From the NCBI GenBank assembly GCA_030052745.1, contig JANBVO010000059.1, positions 62,001-126,000 on the forward strand: a DNA stretch of 64,000 bases, given 5' to 3'. This stretch comes from Pleurostoma richardsiae. Lineage: Eukaryota; Ascomycota; Sordariomycetes; Calosphaeriales; Pleurostomataceae. The first letter of the stretch is position 1. Every line of letters begins with the position of its first letter. Below the pieces are notes generated by a model. It searched no databases and was not told the DNA's origin. It was given only the letters and a program-made list of their open reading frames with translations. This document shows positions 1-11,234 of the stretch, in pieces. A program made the translations under genes and the position numbers.

Positions 1-164
1 CTCGCCGCGAGAACCGCGGTAGGAGAACTCTGCTCATCCACATCTTTTGCATTGAATGTTCATCGGTATCAACGTACTTCCCAGCATCGGACACGGAGGA
101 GGAAGCGCAGGATGTCGGACTGCTTCTTCTTCTGAAGCTCCTCGACGTACTTGAGGGCACCCAT
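1..164 (-). CDS. RPL15: 60S ribosomal protein L15 (eL15), first exon only, cut by window edge
   Basis: Structural protein of the large cytosolic ribosomal subunit. Exon 1 spans 164-78 and encodes 29 residues that start [17 protein letters not shown] and end [10 protein letters not shown], which is the near-invariant N terminus of eukaryotic L15. A GTACGT donor follows directly at 77 (phase 0), and the rest of the window edge (1-77) is intron. The remaining exons lie to the left of the window. A short first exon before an intron is usual for fungal ribosomal protein genes. It is transcribed away from the calcium uniporter gene to its right. Identity is firm from the N terminus alone; nothing can be said about the rest of the protein. 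Confidence 0.93.
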
Positions 165-950
165 TTTGGCTGTTCGATTGACGAAAAGTTAGCTTCCAAC
201 CTATTCAGAGGAAATCTCGAGGTTTGGGACAGAAGAACAAACCGGTTTGGGGGTGAACTGGGCGGTTGTCGTTGGATGGAGAGTGGTGTGCAGAGAAGAA
301 ATGTTCGCGAAAATCATCGAGAGGATTTGAAAATTGGCTTGTGTGCGCTGCAGTGCGGGCCGCTAAGCTCAGGAGAGACTAGCGACAGATCTACAGGAAA
401 GCACAGAGCGTGATTTTTCACGTGATGGGTAGCATCCCCCACTAAAAGAGACTCCCCGGACCAATGGACAGATAGACAGTGGTGACAGTGTTAGGTGCGA
501 TCTGATTCAGCTCTGAATGGCAACTAAACTAAGGTACCTCAGATACAGCATAATATGGTGAAGCAAATTGTCTGGAGATCTGTAGACATGCGAAATTTTC
601 TGCCAATGAGGCGTATTGACCCAACTTATGTCCGCTTCTCATGGCTGCTGAGGCAGGACATAAGTATCACGATCACCATCTTTTCTGCCAATGGCTGTCG
701 AATTGCACCGTAGGTGCGTTTTGATAGAACGCTTCTGGAAGGTGTCATCCGCGCCTCCGTGCCCAAATCTGAAGCCTTATTCACTCCTCTTGTCACAGAC
801 GGTGGAGGAGAGAAGACGTGGCAGTCTCCGAAAGATCTACAGCCGATGAAGGCAGAGATTAGGGGAGCACGTGACCGCCATGACGTCAAGGGAACAGAAA
901 CGGTTCGGTGCTGCCGATAGACAACCCGGGCCGGGCCTGGAAGAGGCGCC
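165..950. other. Intergenic region, divergent promoter
   Basis: Shared upstream region of the leftward L15 gene and the rightward calcium uniporter gene. Short open frames here have no recognisable protein. I see no RNA gene or element. Confidence 0.6.
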
Positions 951-2583
951 ATGACGACAGCAGGCGGACAGCGAGCAGCTAAAGCACGCGGTGAGTGCCG
1001 ATTCCTGCCATTTACCCTTTCCCACTGATGATATTATACTGACAGCGATAATTGGGAAGGCCGGAGGTAGACGGTTCGCAGCGATCGCAATGAAGCATGC
1101 CTCCCGACGGCTCCTGCTGCAGCTTCGCCCGCTCTCGGGGCCGCCTTGCATCGCCTTGAGGTACCCTATAGCGCCGATGCGGACGTTGGAGGTCGTCGGC
1201 TTCCAGGGTCTATCACCATGCAGCTACAGGATAATCAGTCACTCGGCGAGTCGACGGAGAGATCAGTACGATGAGAAGGCAACGCGACTGAATCAGAAGG
1301 GGTTGGATGAGCAGGAGCAACAGGTGCGGGTCATGGAGAATCAAGTCAAGCGGCCGTGGCATCGAGAGGACGCCGATAAGCCGCCAGTTGACCAGAAGGA
1401 TGGAGGAACGCAACCGCTTACCAAAGGTGAGCTTAAAGACTGACGGTCTGCGCTTCGTGGGTGGCGGTTCACGACTTGCTAACACGTATTAGGTAAACTC
1501 CTAACTACGCCCACGCGCCTGCTGAAGCTTGTTCTGCCTCTCCCTGTAAGGGTCGAAAGGGACAAGGACAACAATGGAAGCGAGCTAGGCCGATCCGTCT
1601 CGAACAACGACAAAATCCAACCTCTTGCCCTCCTCGTTCACCCACAACAGCCCCTGTCCTACGTTGAGCGCCTCATACAAGCGGAGCTGCCGCCGGTGGA
1701 AGAGAATGGCAAGGAAAAGATACCGAACATCTACTTCCGCGCAGAGGACTCGGACAAGGCTAGCAGCAACAAGAAGAAGGATCGGGACAGCGACAACCAG
1801 CATGTTGCCGCCTACTCAGGCCTAGGACACGAGGCTAATGAACACGACAAGCATGATTCGGACAAGAACTGGGTCCGGTGGAGCAGCAGCACCGAGATGG
1901 GCGACTTCATCCGGGACGCGGCGCGAGGGCGGGAGTTTGCTATCGAAATTGAGGGGTACAACATTGAGATGCGAGTCGGCGTGCCGTCGTTCAACGACCG
2001 GACGTACTACATGCGGATGCGGCTGAGGAAGATGTCCAAGGAGATTGACCAGCTGGCCAAGATTAAGAAGGAATGCGATGAGCTAGCGCACCGCGGTGCG
2101 CACCGGCTCGCCAAGGGCGGATTCGCGTTGTTGGCGGGTTGGTGGGGGGTCGTGTACTACGTCACATTCCACACCCAGTTCGGGTGGGATCTCGTCGAAC
2201 CGGTGACGTACCTGGCGGGCCTGACCACGATCATGGGCGGCTATCTGTGGTTCCTGTATATCAGCCGGGACCTAAGCTACAAGGCGGCGATGAATGTCAC
2301 GGTCAGCCGGAGGCAGCACGCGCTGTACGAGACGAAGGGCTTCGACCTGCACCGCTGGGAGCAGCTCGTCAACGAGGCGAACGCGCTACGTAGGGAGATC
2401 AGGACGGTCGCGGTGGAGTACGACGTGGACTGGGACGAGGCCAAGGACGTGGGGGAGGAGGTGAAGGAGGTGCTCGAGGAGGAGAAGAGCAAGGGGAGGA
2501 AGGGGAGGACAACAGAAGAGATGGAGGAGGAGGCCGAGATCGAGGAAGAGAAGTCGCGCCGCGAGGAGCAGAAGGATGGATAA
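951..2583 (+). CDS. MCU: Mitochondrial calcium uniporter pore subunit (MCU family)
   Basis: Pore-forming channel for calcium uptake across the inner mitochondrial membrane. Three exons, 951-990, 1046-1426 and 1493-2583, join in frame to 503 residues. Intron 2 has a GTGAGC donor and a GCTAAC branch site. The signature WDLVEP (about residues 372-377) is the fungal form of the DIME selectivity motif. It lies between two hydrophobic helices, one starting [15 protein letters not shown] and one with [16 protein letters not shown], with coiled-coil-like charged helices on either side. The C terminus is a long Glu/Lys-rich tail. The start is uncertain: ATG 951 uses a 55-bp first intron, while ATG 1090, in the same frame, needs no such intron and gives 475 residues with a basic N terminus ([15 protein letters not shown]) that looks like a mitochondrial presequence. 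Family assignment is firm; the start is not. Confidence 0.93.
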
Positions 2584-3573
2584 CGGGAAGACGGGAAGAC
2601 GGGACTGGCCGATGTGCAGCGGAGACACGTTGACGCATCGTCTTGAGCGATGCAGGGAACCATCGGGCGAACATGTCCTGTCACCGGCATAGAGTTGCTG
2701 TATGTGGCATAGTGAGTGAGAACATGGGCGAGGTGGTTCGATTTGTCGATATCGGCATCACGGCTATAAGAGAGAGCCGTTGGCCCCACGTGCATTGATA
2801 GCGTTATAGAGTTCATTTACAGAGTGCATCAATGGGCTTTGAGCACTTGAGAGAGAGGCCCGAGACCAGATCCTCGCCTTGGCCGAGCCTGCGGCGACGC
2901 CGAGAACAGACTGTCGGAGAAGGTCGGAATGGACAGAACTACTCCATCGGGCATCCAACTGCTGCTCCTGGAGGTAGCAAGCTGCAGGCACCTTGTCAGC
3001 AGACCTGGCTGGACATTGCTGTGGTATCATGACCCGGGAGGGTATGGCGTTACCTCTGCAGGGGCCACCCAGAGCATGTGTGGCGCGTCACATTTGGTAG
3101 GTGGCTTATCTGTTAGTGCAGGCGTCAGCCGTCGCAGCGATTCACAGGCTCGGCTCGGGATGACGCACTAACAGGGGTGGCTGGGAGCTCTGTACCTAGT
3201 GGGCCCGATAAGCCTTCACCCCACCATCTCCAGATCGCGAGATCACGGCAGGGCTCGCACTCTTGCCTCAAGACTTTGTCAGGCTCGCTCCATTTCCCCG
3301 CAATATCACTGCCGACACGGTGGTCTGGCCGTGATCGATTACCTTCTAGAACCCCTTTCGAAGCCCGCATCCGCTGGCTTCCGTGCCAATTGACCTCGGC
3401 ATGTTTATTTAAGCTGCCTCGAGCTGTTGTCACCAAGCCTCCCCGTTCCCCGCATTGTGGGCCAAGCTACGCACTTTGCTGATAAGGTATGGGCTGGTTG
3501 GTGGTGATAATGCCACCTCTGCAAGGACAGAGACTCTAGACTCGCGCTTCCATACCACCCGCTCCAGTCCTCC
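2584..3573. other. Intergenic region
   Basis: Terminator of the uniporter gene and upstream region of the acyltransferase gene. Short open frames on both strands show no recognisable domain. Nothing else seen. Confidence 0.5.
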
Positions 3574-5273
3574 ATGACACGGGTCAAGATGGGCCCTTCT
3601 ATCATCCACCTGCCCGACGGGCAGAACTTCACCGTCACTCCCGTCTTCGCCGGGCTCTTCTTCAAGTCCCACGAGCTCAACACCCACGCAAACGCATTCC
3701 CCATTGGCTGGACCGTCGTCTTGCACACCGAGGATGGCGGCGGCGACGATTATGGCACGGCCTTGGCTGCCAACGAACTCGCGGGCCCTGTCGATAGGCC
3801 CGAAGCCAAGGCCTCACGCAAACCCCACATCCATTCCTTCACCAAGCCGACGCTGCAGAGCGACAACCTCTTCATCTCCTCCATATCAAGCCCTTCGTCC
3901 GGCGATTTCAAGCCGGCCGCATCACCGACCCGCCAGATCGCCATGATGCTCTGGATAACGCTCTACTGGTACTTCCACCAGCCCGCGCCCTCGACGCTGC
4001 TCACTCCGACCGAGACCTCCCGCCTCACCCCAGAGGGCGGCCGCCCGCGCGGCGAGTGGCGGATCAACATCAAGCGTGACGGCGTTCTCCGCGGCAGGAA
4101 CTTAATAGCAAAACTGGAGCGCATGGGCCTGATCGCGAGCTTGGACTCGGCCGTCGGCACCAGCCTCGACGACAATGGTGTGGGGTGGACCGAGATGTAT
4201 GTCTCGCGGAAGGTGTTCTGGCAGGTGCCCGGACGGCTGTTTCTTTTCACGCCGCTACAGCCTGCTAGCAGGTCTTCTCCGAGCTCGCCTGGCTCGTCCA
4301 GGCCGGGAAGCCCTGTACTGCAGCTCAAACACGAGAGCCCACATCCACGCTCGAACTCACATGGGGCGTCCGGCACACCGCACAGTAGCCTCAACGCACT
4401 CAACGCCGACCTACCCGGGTCGCCTCCACCGCAGACGCTGTTGACGGCGCCCAGCTTCCCCATCGGGCCGTTCTTCTCCTCCTCACACCTCCCCACGTAC
4501 TATCCACCACCACCCTTGCAGTACACCATCTCCAACGGCATCCGCCATCCTGTGCGTCCCAAGCCGCCGCGCATGGGCGAGATCTTCTACACACGCTTCG
4601 TCCCGAGTGTTGGACAGTACCTCTCTTTCCGCGTTGCCAGCTCGAGCCCCCGCCCGGTGCCTTACCTCGGCCCGGTTGGGCCCAATCCCCCGGCGGCCGC
4701 CCACCTCTCGATGCTGAGCGACACCAGCCTTCTCCAGATGTGGCTTTCCAACCCGCGCGTGTCCGCCTTCTGGGGCTCCTACGTACCTGACTTCCTTACC
4801 AGCGCGCTCCAGTCACGGCACAGCTTCCCCGTCATCGGAATGTGGGACGGCGCGCCCTTTGGCTACTTTGAGATCTACTGGGTCAAGGAAGACGTGCTGG
4901 GCAGGCACATCGGGTCGGACGCCGATGACTTCGACCGGGGCGTGCACGTCCTCATTGGCGAGGACTGGGCAAGAGGCCGCGTGCAGACGTGGCTGACGAG
5001 CCTGGTCCACTGGGAATTCACCGCCGACTACAGGACCATGAGCGTGTGCGTTGAGCCCAGGGTGGACAATGCAAGGTGAGTTACTCGGTGATAATAGATA
5101 TATTTCGATCGGGACGTGTTTGCGTAAGCATAGCTAACGAGCTGTTAACCTTCAGGTTCATCCAGCATCTTCAGTTCGCGGGGTTCTCGAAGGTCAAGGA
5201 GATTGCCTTCCCCCACAAGCAAGCTTGGTTTGGGCGCCTGCGGAGGGACTGCTGGGAAGGGCCGGCATTGTGA
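3574..5273 (+). CDS. N5-hydroxyornithine acyltransferase, SidF/SidL type (siderophore biosynthesis)
   Basis: Predicted to transfer an acyl group from CoA to N5-hydroxyornithine, a step in fungal hydroxamate siderophore synthesis. Exons 3574-5075 and 5156-5273 (intron 80 bp, branch AGCTAACG) join to 539 residues. The C-terminal half is an IucB/AlcB-like GNAT domain: it includes SAFWGSYVPDFLTSAL, then GYFEIYWVKEDVLGRH, then GVHVLIGEDWARGR, and exon 2 supplies FIQHLQFAGFSKVKE. The N-terminal half has the LPDGQ and GLFFKSHELNTHANAFPIGW blocks that I associate with SidF/SidL proteins, then a Pro/Ser-rich insert. The C terminus, -PAL, is not a classical PTS1, so peroxisomal SidF cannot be told from cytosolic SidL by that end. 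No other siderophore gene lies in the window. Family firm, exact member open. Confidence 0.85.
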
Positions 5274-6502
5274 GCATTGTATACGGCGGTTCTGAATAGG
5301 TCAGGGTAGTCAGACGGGCTCTCGGCCGAAGGATAGCGCTTGGGAAAATCCTTAAGGCCACATGCCACGGCGTAGTAGCGGTGTTGAAGGTAGCATTGGG
5401 AAGGAAATGGTCACGATGATGATGATAATGATTAAATATTCCGATATGTACGGCAATCTTGTGACATGAGACTCGCGTGGACGACGAAACGACCTTAGGT
5501 CCATCGGAAATGAAACACGGTTGTCCGTAACCTGTCGGAAAGGAGGCAATAGCTGGAAAGAAGGAAACATCCTTTATCATGCTCCATATATAAGGTAGTC
5601 TTCAACTTCTCGATGTGTCCTGTCGGAACGGTGCTCCGGTGTCCCGCCTCAAAGTAAACGCCATCATCGAAACAGCTATCTCCAGTATAGCTGTCATTGC
5701 TGTGGGAGGCAGCCACACTCTCGACGGTCACATCATCAAGATTCGAAGGCTGGTCCAAGGGAGATACAAGTAACATCATCATTGCTAGTATTCGGGCAGG
5801 TATCGCGTGGGCTAGCTCTATCAAAGAGCCCTCTCACATGAGCCACCTGTCCATCGCACGCCAACAGCCAACAAGGAGTCCGCTGGCCGAAAGGTGGTAC
5901 CTAGCCGACGCAGTACTCGCGGTCATCCAGCTCTAGGCAATCGTGGGAAAGTTGCTTGCTTGCTTCGAGAAGGAGTTATATGACGCTAATCCTGCGCTAC
6001 TCTGCGAACATAATAGCAGCTTGTTATTGTAAGAGTATCAGGCGAGGGCGATAGGGAGGGAGGTGTAAAACAAGGATTAGGAAAGTCAAGGACGATATCT
6101 CCCCACGCAAGGGTAGGAGAATATCAAATGGCCGAATTACTTGTGGCCGATATAAGAAAAGGGCATTCAGTACCTATTCATGATGAAGCAGCCCTATAAT
6201 CGTCACCTTTAGGACATCATCAGACATACCGTCCTTGACAGACAACCCAGCCGTTCCTCGGAGCCTCCGCCCACGTCAAAGCCAACCCCAGTGGGTGTGG
6301 TGATAGATCCTCGCACAGCCGACCGTTCATCGCCTCAGCCATCTATCGAAGTAATATAAAGACATCGACGCAAAGGAAAGGCATGATGCCTCTTGCCTAA
6401 AGCAAAAGTAGACCCATTTAAACAAAGCAACCTTAAGGGCATCCTACATTCCTACACCCCAAGACCCAGTGCAGTAGTCGTCCTAAAGCGAAACGATCTG
6501 GC
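5274..6502. other. Intergenic region between convergent genes
   Basis: Lies between the 3' ends of the acyltransferase gene and the leftward J-like gene. It contains small ATG/ATT-rich tracts such as repeated GATGAT near 5416-5435, but no supported gene. Confidence 0.5.
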
Positions 6503-7701
6503 TCACCAGAAGTCACCAGGCTTCGTATCGACATAGCCAGTGGTAGAGATATCACGGGGGCTGCGAGCAGCTACAGCCTCCCGGACTGTAGCACTCTTAC
6601 TGACTACGGGAGACGAGACGTGACGTTTCTGCTCACTGCTGCGGGCGGGCGTACTGACACCGGAAGATGAGGCCGGTTGCACGCTGCTGGCGTACGTGTC
6701 GTCGCCAGACGATGAGGCCGGACCGGTATTGGGACTGCCGTAGCGGCCCTGAACGTCGAAGCGGTCCATGCCAAACGGATGAGACTCGAATGGGTAGGCA
6801 ACGGTCTCCTCTGACACGCGAATGCGAGAGAGGCCGGCACGCATAGAATGAGAGACGTGGCGGGAAGCAGTTGGGTGTCTCATGCTGCGCTGATACGTGG
6901 CTAAGTCTATCTCAGACTCGCTCGCCCACTGGCTTGAAGTCGGCGATCGCTTGGGAGTCTGCTTCTGCACGAGAGCCAGAGAACGAAAAGTGCTAAGGCC
7001 AGCAGAGGAGCTAGAAGAAGAATTGCTAGAGTTCTCTTTCAAGCGCGCAGCGGTCTTGGACATGTCGGTAATCTTGGCGAGTTCATCTTCCAGGTCTCTG
7101 ATCCTGTCTCGAGTTGAAACAAGCATCTTGCACAGGACATCACCAGCAGCACGGACGACACTGTTCTCTGAGGTCGGCCAGTTCTGGCGCTGGAGGATGG
7201 TATCGCGCTCGAAGCCCTTTTGGTCCTTGCGGAGCTTCGCAATCTCCTTGATGAGAGCATCTGTCTCGCCCTGCAAAGGCTGGTTGACCCGGTCAACAAG
7301 CTCTGAGGAGTACTTGTGGACCTCATCGAGCACCTCCGGGCTGTTGCACGCCAGCAGATATTGGTCTTTGACGAGCCCCTGGCGGTATATGTAGGCGAGG
7401 CGCTCGCGGTCGTACTGGGCGCGAAGTTTTGGATCACTCAGAATGAATAGGCCGACGTTAGCCTGCACAATTTCCGTCAGCTAACAATCCGTGGGGAGGC
7501 ACGTAATACCAAAGATGAAAAGTTTCTTACCGCTTCGATGGCGGAATTGGGCTTCAACTCAGCGAAGCTCTCCACGAGATCGTCGAAGGCCTTCTTGATC
7601 TTGGAGGAGTCAATGGTGGGATCGACTCCCATCAGACCATAGAAGTCGTAGACCTGGGTTGAGAGAGGAACGTTCTCTGCGGATCCATTGATTTCATCCA
7701 T
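6503..7701 (-). CDS. J-like domain protein without HPD motif, function unknown
   Basis: Two exons, 7701-7531 and 7462-6503 (intron 68 bp, phase 0), give 376 residues. The N terminus resembles a J domain: VYDFYGLMGVDPTIDSSKIK for helix I-II, and after the splice FILSDPKLRAQYDRERLAYI for the SDPxxRxxYD end of helix III-IV. The loop that should carry HPD reads ESFAELKPNS, so the tripeptide needed to stimulate Hsp70 ATPase is missing. Residues of about 120-200 are charged and coiled-coil-like. The rest is Ser-rich and looks disordered. It may be a J-like (type IV) adaptor rather than a working Hsp70 co-chaperone. The gene model is good; the role is inferred only from this degenerate domain. Confidence 0.78.
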
Positions 7702-9319
7702 CTTGCTTCAATTACGGAGTTCGTAGCTTGAATATGAGGTCTGCGCTGTGTGTTGTGGCTCGTCGCCACCTCCGCGCAGTGTTGGGAAGTGGACAAGGGT
7801 ACTGTTTGGGAGATAGAAGCAGGGAAACAATTTTCTGCCTCAAAGTTGGATCAGCTTTGCTGAAATTGCCCACACACTCTAGGTCGCTTCATTTATGGGG
7901 AGTGCGGAGGTTGGGTGCGAGTCGCACTATTGTATGGAAGTCACCGGAAGTCACTGTTCTCTAGAAGAAGGTCCAGGCCGCAGGTCGGAAAAAGTGCCGA
8001 ATAGCACGTAATATGTCCATTGGATTTATATTCGTTTCTGGGCAAGCGGTTGGGACGTCGGTGTTGATGAGCTACAAGTCGTCTTGTCATATCAACTCGG
8101 CGTGTTATGTTCAGGGGCTCGTCATTTCAGGATATATCGAATTTCTCGGCGGTATGTGAGACTACTACAATTTCGTTCATTTGACATATAGGACATGACG
8201 ACAAGGACTCTCTTTCGTTGGCTAAGTACAGTCTACAGATAACCATATGGTCTAAAGTTTGACTTGTAATATCACTCCCAGTTAAAACGACCAGAGTCGT
8301 GAGATACTGTGTCCTAGTTGAGGATCAGGCTTCCCGAATGACTAAATAGAGACAACTTGGCAGGGGATAATGATCTGAAAGAAGCTATGAATGATAATAT
8401 ACTTCCACTATTTGCTAAAGCTTGCAGGTTAGCAAAAGGAGGCAAAATTCTGACTTCAGAGATACGCTCAAAGCCAGAGTGTTGCACTTGTGACTTTACT
8501 TTATGGGGTCGTACTGGTACCCAAAGTTATGCCGAATATATTCGGCTGTAAAAAAAGTATGGTGTTCCTCACTCAATGATCCTTGTAACATCTCCATCGA
8601 GAACAGTCGAGCCACAAAGCTGCCATCGCGCCTCTTCAACCTCTTGACCCGATGCCTCACAAGCTGTAGGAAGGGTTTCACTCCCACGCACAGTCTCTTT
8701 ACCGCCGTGAATGCGGAGCTAGCAAAGATCTCACCGAATATAACAACCACTGCTCAGGCACTCGTCTGAGAGCATTTTGACACTATCAGCATGAGCACTG
8801 GCGTATCGCCTCGTCCTGCGGCTAATAAGGAGATAACAGCAAGTTCCAGCCAGAGGCATCAAACTTGCAAGTAACCGGCCATGAGCCATCGCCGTCACTA
8901 TCATATGGGTCCTTGACACACCTAAATGAGGCTTATGGAAGATGTCACCTCATTACCTACCGTACCGAATAAACTTGATACCTGTACTATCTATGTAAGG
9001 TTATCGTCGCAACTCCACAGCGGGGGATGAGATGCAGTGGGAGGTGGGGGCTGCGGCAGGACCCGCACTGGGATTGAATTGGGGGAAGAAAAAAATTTGC
9101 CAATTGAGTTGAGTGGAAAGGAAAGGAGACTCAAGCCGGACCCTTGGAGCGCAAACCCCACCCTCCGGTTTCGACTTCAATGAGAGCTTCATCAGTACGA
9201 TCTACCAACAGGCGTTTGCTCCCTCTGCATCCCTCCCTCTGCATCCCTCCCTCTGCTCTCAAGGGATTCCCTGGCTGTGCACTTGATAGCGCTGCATTGA
9301 ATCACGGCGAACGCTCGAC
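7702..9319. other. Intergenic region, gene-poor
   Basis: Upstream region of the J-like gene followed by about 1 kb of AT-richer sequence (roughly 8000-9000) with many stops and no recognisable coding region. Possibly old decayed sequence, but no element could be identified. Confidence 0.4.
9221..9256 (+). repeat. Short tandem repeat, 14-bp unit CCCTCCCTCTGCAT
   Basis: About 2.6 copies in a row. It lies about 65 bp before the old start codon of the argininosuccinate lyase copy. CT-rich tracts of this kind are common in fungal promoters, so it may be part of the original promoter. Confidence 0.8.
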
Positions 9320-10704
9320 ATGGCTTCCAACTCTGGCCAAGCCTGGCGAGAACATGCTGGGGAGGCCGCTTTACTGGTTAGTCTGTCTTCCCGATGACGC
9401 CAAACAGCTCCTCTGAGGTGTCAGTTGGACGCCAATTGGGGCATAGAGAAGAGAAAATGGCGCCTGGCTAATGCTGCCACATCATAGGCGGCCTCGATCC
9501 CCTCATGGTCAAGTACAATGAGAGCATCTACTTCGACCAAGTGCTGCACGCACAGGACATCGCCGGCTCCATCGCCTTCGCCCGCACCAACACCAAGGGC
9601 GGCATCCTGACGCCCGCCGAGTTCCAGAAGATCGAGTCAGGTCTGCGCGCCGTCGAGGAGGAGTGGGTTAGCGGCACCTTCAAGATCATCCCGGGCGTTG
9701 ACGAGGACATACACACCGCCAACGAGCGCCGGTTGGGCGAGATCATCGGCAAGGATGTTGCTGGCAAGCTGCACACGGGCCGCAGCCGGAACGAGCAGAT
9801 CGCGACCAATATGCGCATGTGGCTGCGCGACGAGCTGCGCAGTATCGAGGGCTACCTCGTCCGTCTTCTGCGGGTGGTTGCCCAGCGGGCCGAGAAGGAG
9901 ATTGACTATGTCACGCCCTGCAGCGGGCGCAGCCAACTCGGTGGAGCCACTGGATGCTGAGCTACGGCCTTGCCTTCGCGAGCGACCTGGAGCGGCTGCG
10001 CGAGGTCATCAAGCGTGTCAACCGGAGCCCGCTGGGGTGTGGTGCACTGGCGGGAAACCCCTTCGGCATCGATCGGGAGATGATGGCCGAGGAGCTGGGC
10101 TTCGATGGCCTGCTGTGGAACTCGATGGGCGGTGTCGCCGACCGCGACTTCGTGGCGGAGACCCTGCAGTGGGGCAGCATGCTGATGCAGCACATCAGCC
10201 GCTGGGCTGCGGATCTTATCATCTACTCGAGCGGCGAGTTCGGCTTTGTCCGGCTGGCTGACGCGTACTCGACCGGCAGCTCCCTGATGCCGCAGAAGAA
10301 GAACCCCGATAGCCTCGGACTAGATCGCGGAGGGCGTCTTGTCGACGCTACAGACGAATCCGGAGAAGATGCGTGCTGCCTTGGATCCCTTCATGCTGGC
10401 GACTGACCTGGCAGACTACCTGGTGCGCAAGGGCGTCCCCTTCCGGGAGACGCACCACATATCCGGGCGTTGTGTTGCGCTCTCTGAGCAGACGGGCACG
10501 CCGATGAACGAGCTGAGCTATGAGCAGCTGAAGGGCGTCGACGCGAGGTTTGGGGAGGACATTGCGGAGGTCTTCAACTACGAGAAGAGCGTGGAGATGA
10601 GGTCCGCCAAGGGAGGCACCAGCAAGGCCAAGGTGCTGGAGCAGATCAAGGTCCTTTACGCTGTTCTGGCCTGGTTTTCATATGATTTCATCTCTGCAGG
10701 ATGA
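9320..10704 (+). pseudogene. ARG4: Argininosuccinate lyase, broken copy
   Basis: Argininosuccinate lyase makes arginine and fumarate in the last step of arginine synthesis. Large intact blocks remain: LDPLMVKYNESIYFDQ from 9505, the HTGRSRNEQIATNMRMW block, [18 protein letters not shown], the fumarase/ASL signature [11 protein letters not shown] near 10280, and [20 protein letters not shown]. Three lesions break it. Between the start (MASNSGQA, 9320) and WGGRFT (about 9358) roughly 13 extra bases shift the frame. Near 9918-9930 about 13 bp, covering the conserved PGYTHL, are missing, so the frame hits a stop at 9958. Near 10313 a deletion of about 160 bp joins NPDSL to the later IAEGVLSTL block out of frame. 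The ordinary first intron (9377-9487) is still present, so this copy was not made by retroposition. The C terminus is also altered after EQIKVL. Deletion sizes are estimated from memory of the family. Confidence 0.9.
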
Positions 10705-11234
10705 AGATACGAGGACGATGTGGCTACAGCTTTCTCCTCTTCATTCCTAGATAGTTTGGCGCCCTCCCGCTTTCTCTCGTGCTCGTGGCAGTGTTTTTTT
10801 ATTAGAGGGCAACACAAAACATGGGTGACTGCCGGGGCCAGCAAGACCGTGGCCGGCCACCCTCGGGAAACTGCTGATTTGGAGTCAATGGATATCTGAC
10901 TTTGGAGTGTATGAATAGACAGTATTCTTGACCGTCCGCCTTGGTTTCACTCGATCGCTTCGGAGTTGCAGTGATTAGAGAGGGTGTCACATGACCAGCT
11001 CATTCAGTGTTAGTACAGAATAAGGAGGTCCCCGAGTAAGGTACGTCTCACGACGTAATGCATGGAGCTGCGTTTGCCTAACGTGTCGACGCGCCAATCG
11101 CAGGCGCTCAAGGCTCTGTGCTTGTACGTCTTCATAAACCACACGAACTTGACGCCGCCGTTATTCGAGACCCATCGCATCTCACGCAGATTGACGGCAA
11201 GTCTATTTGGATCTCTTCGGATTAGGGAAGCACG
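10705..11234. other. Intergenic region
   Basis: Downstream flank of the lyase pseudogene and promoter of the Rtt106 gene. Nothing recognisable. Confidence 0.5.

Noticed and set aside
9918-9958. Possibility that the argininosuccinate lyase frame jump is an intron
   Set aside because: Sequence on both sides is continuous with conserved coding blocks, with only about 13 bp missing and no donor or acceptor pair.
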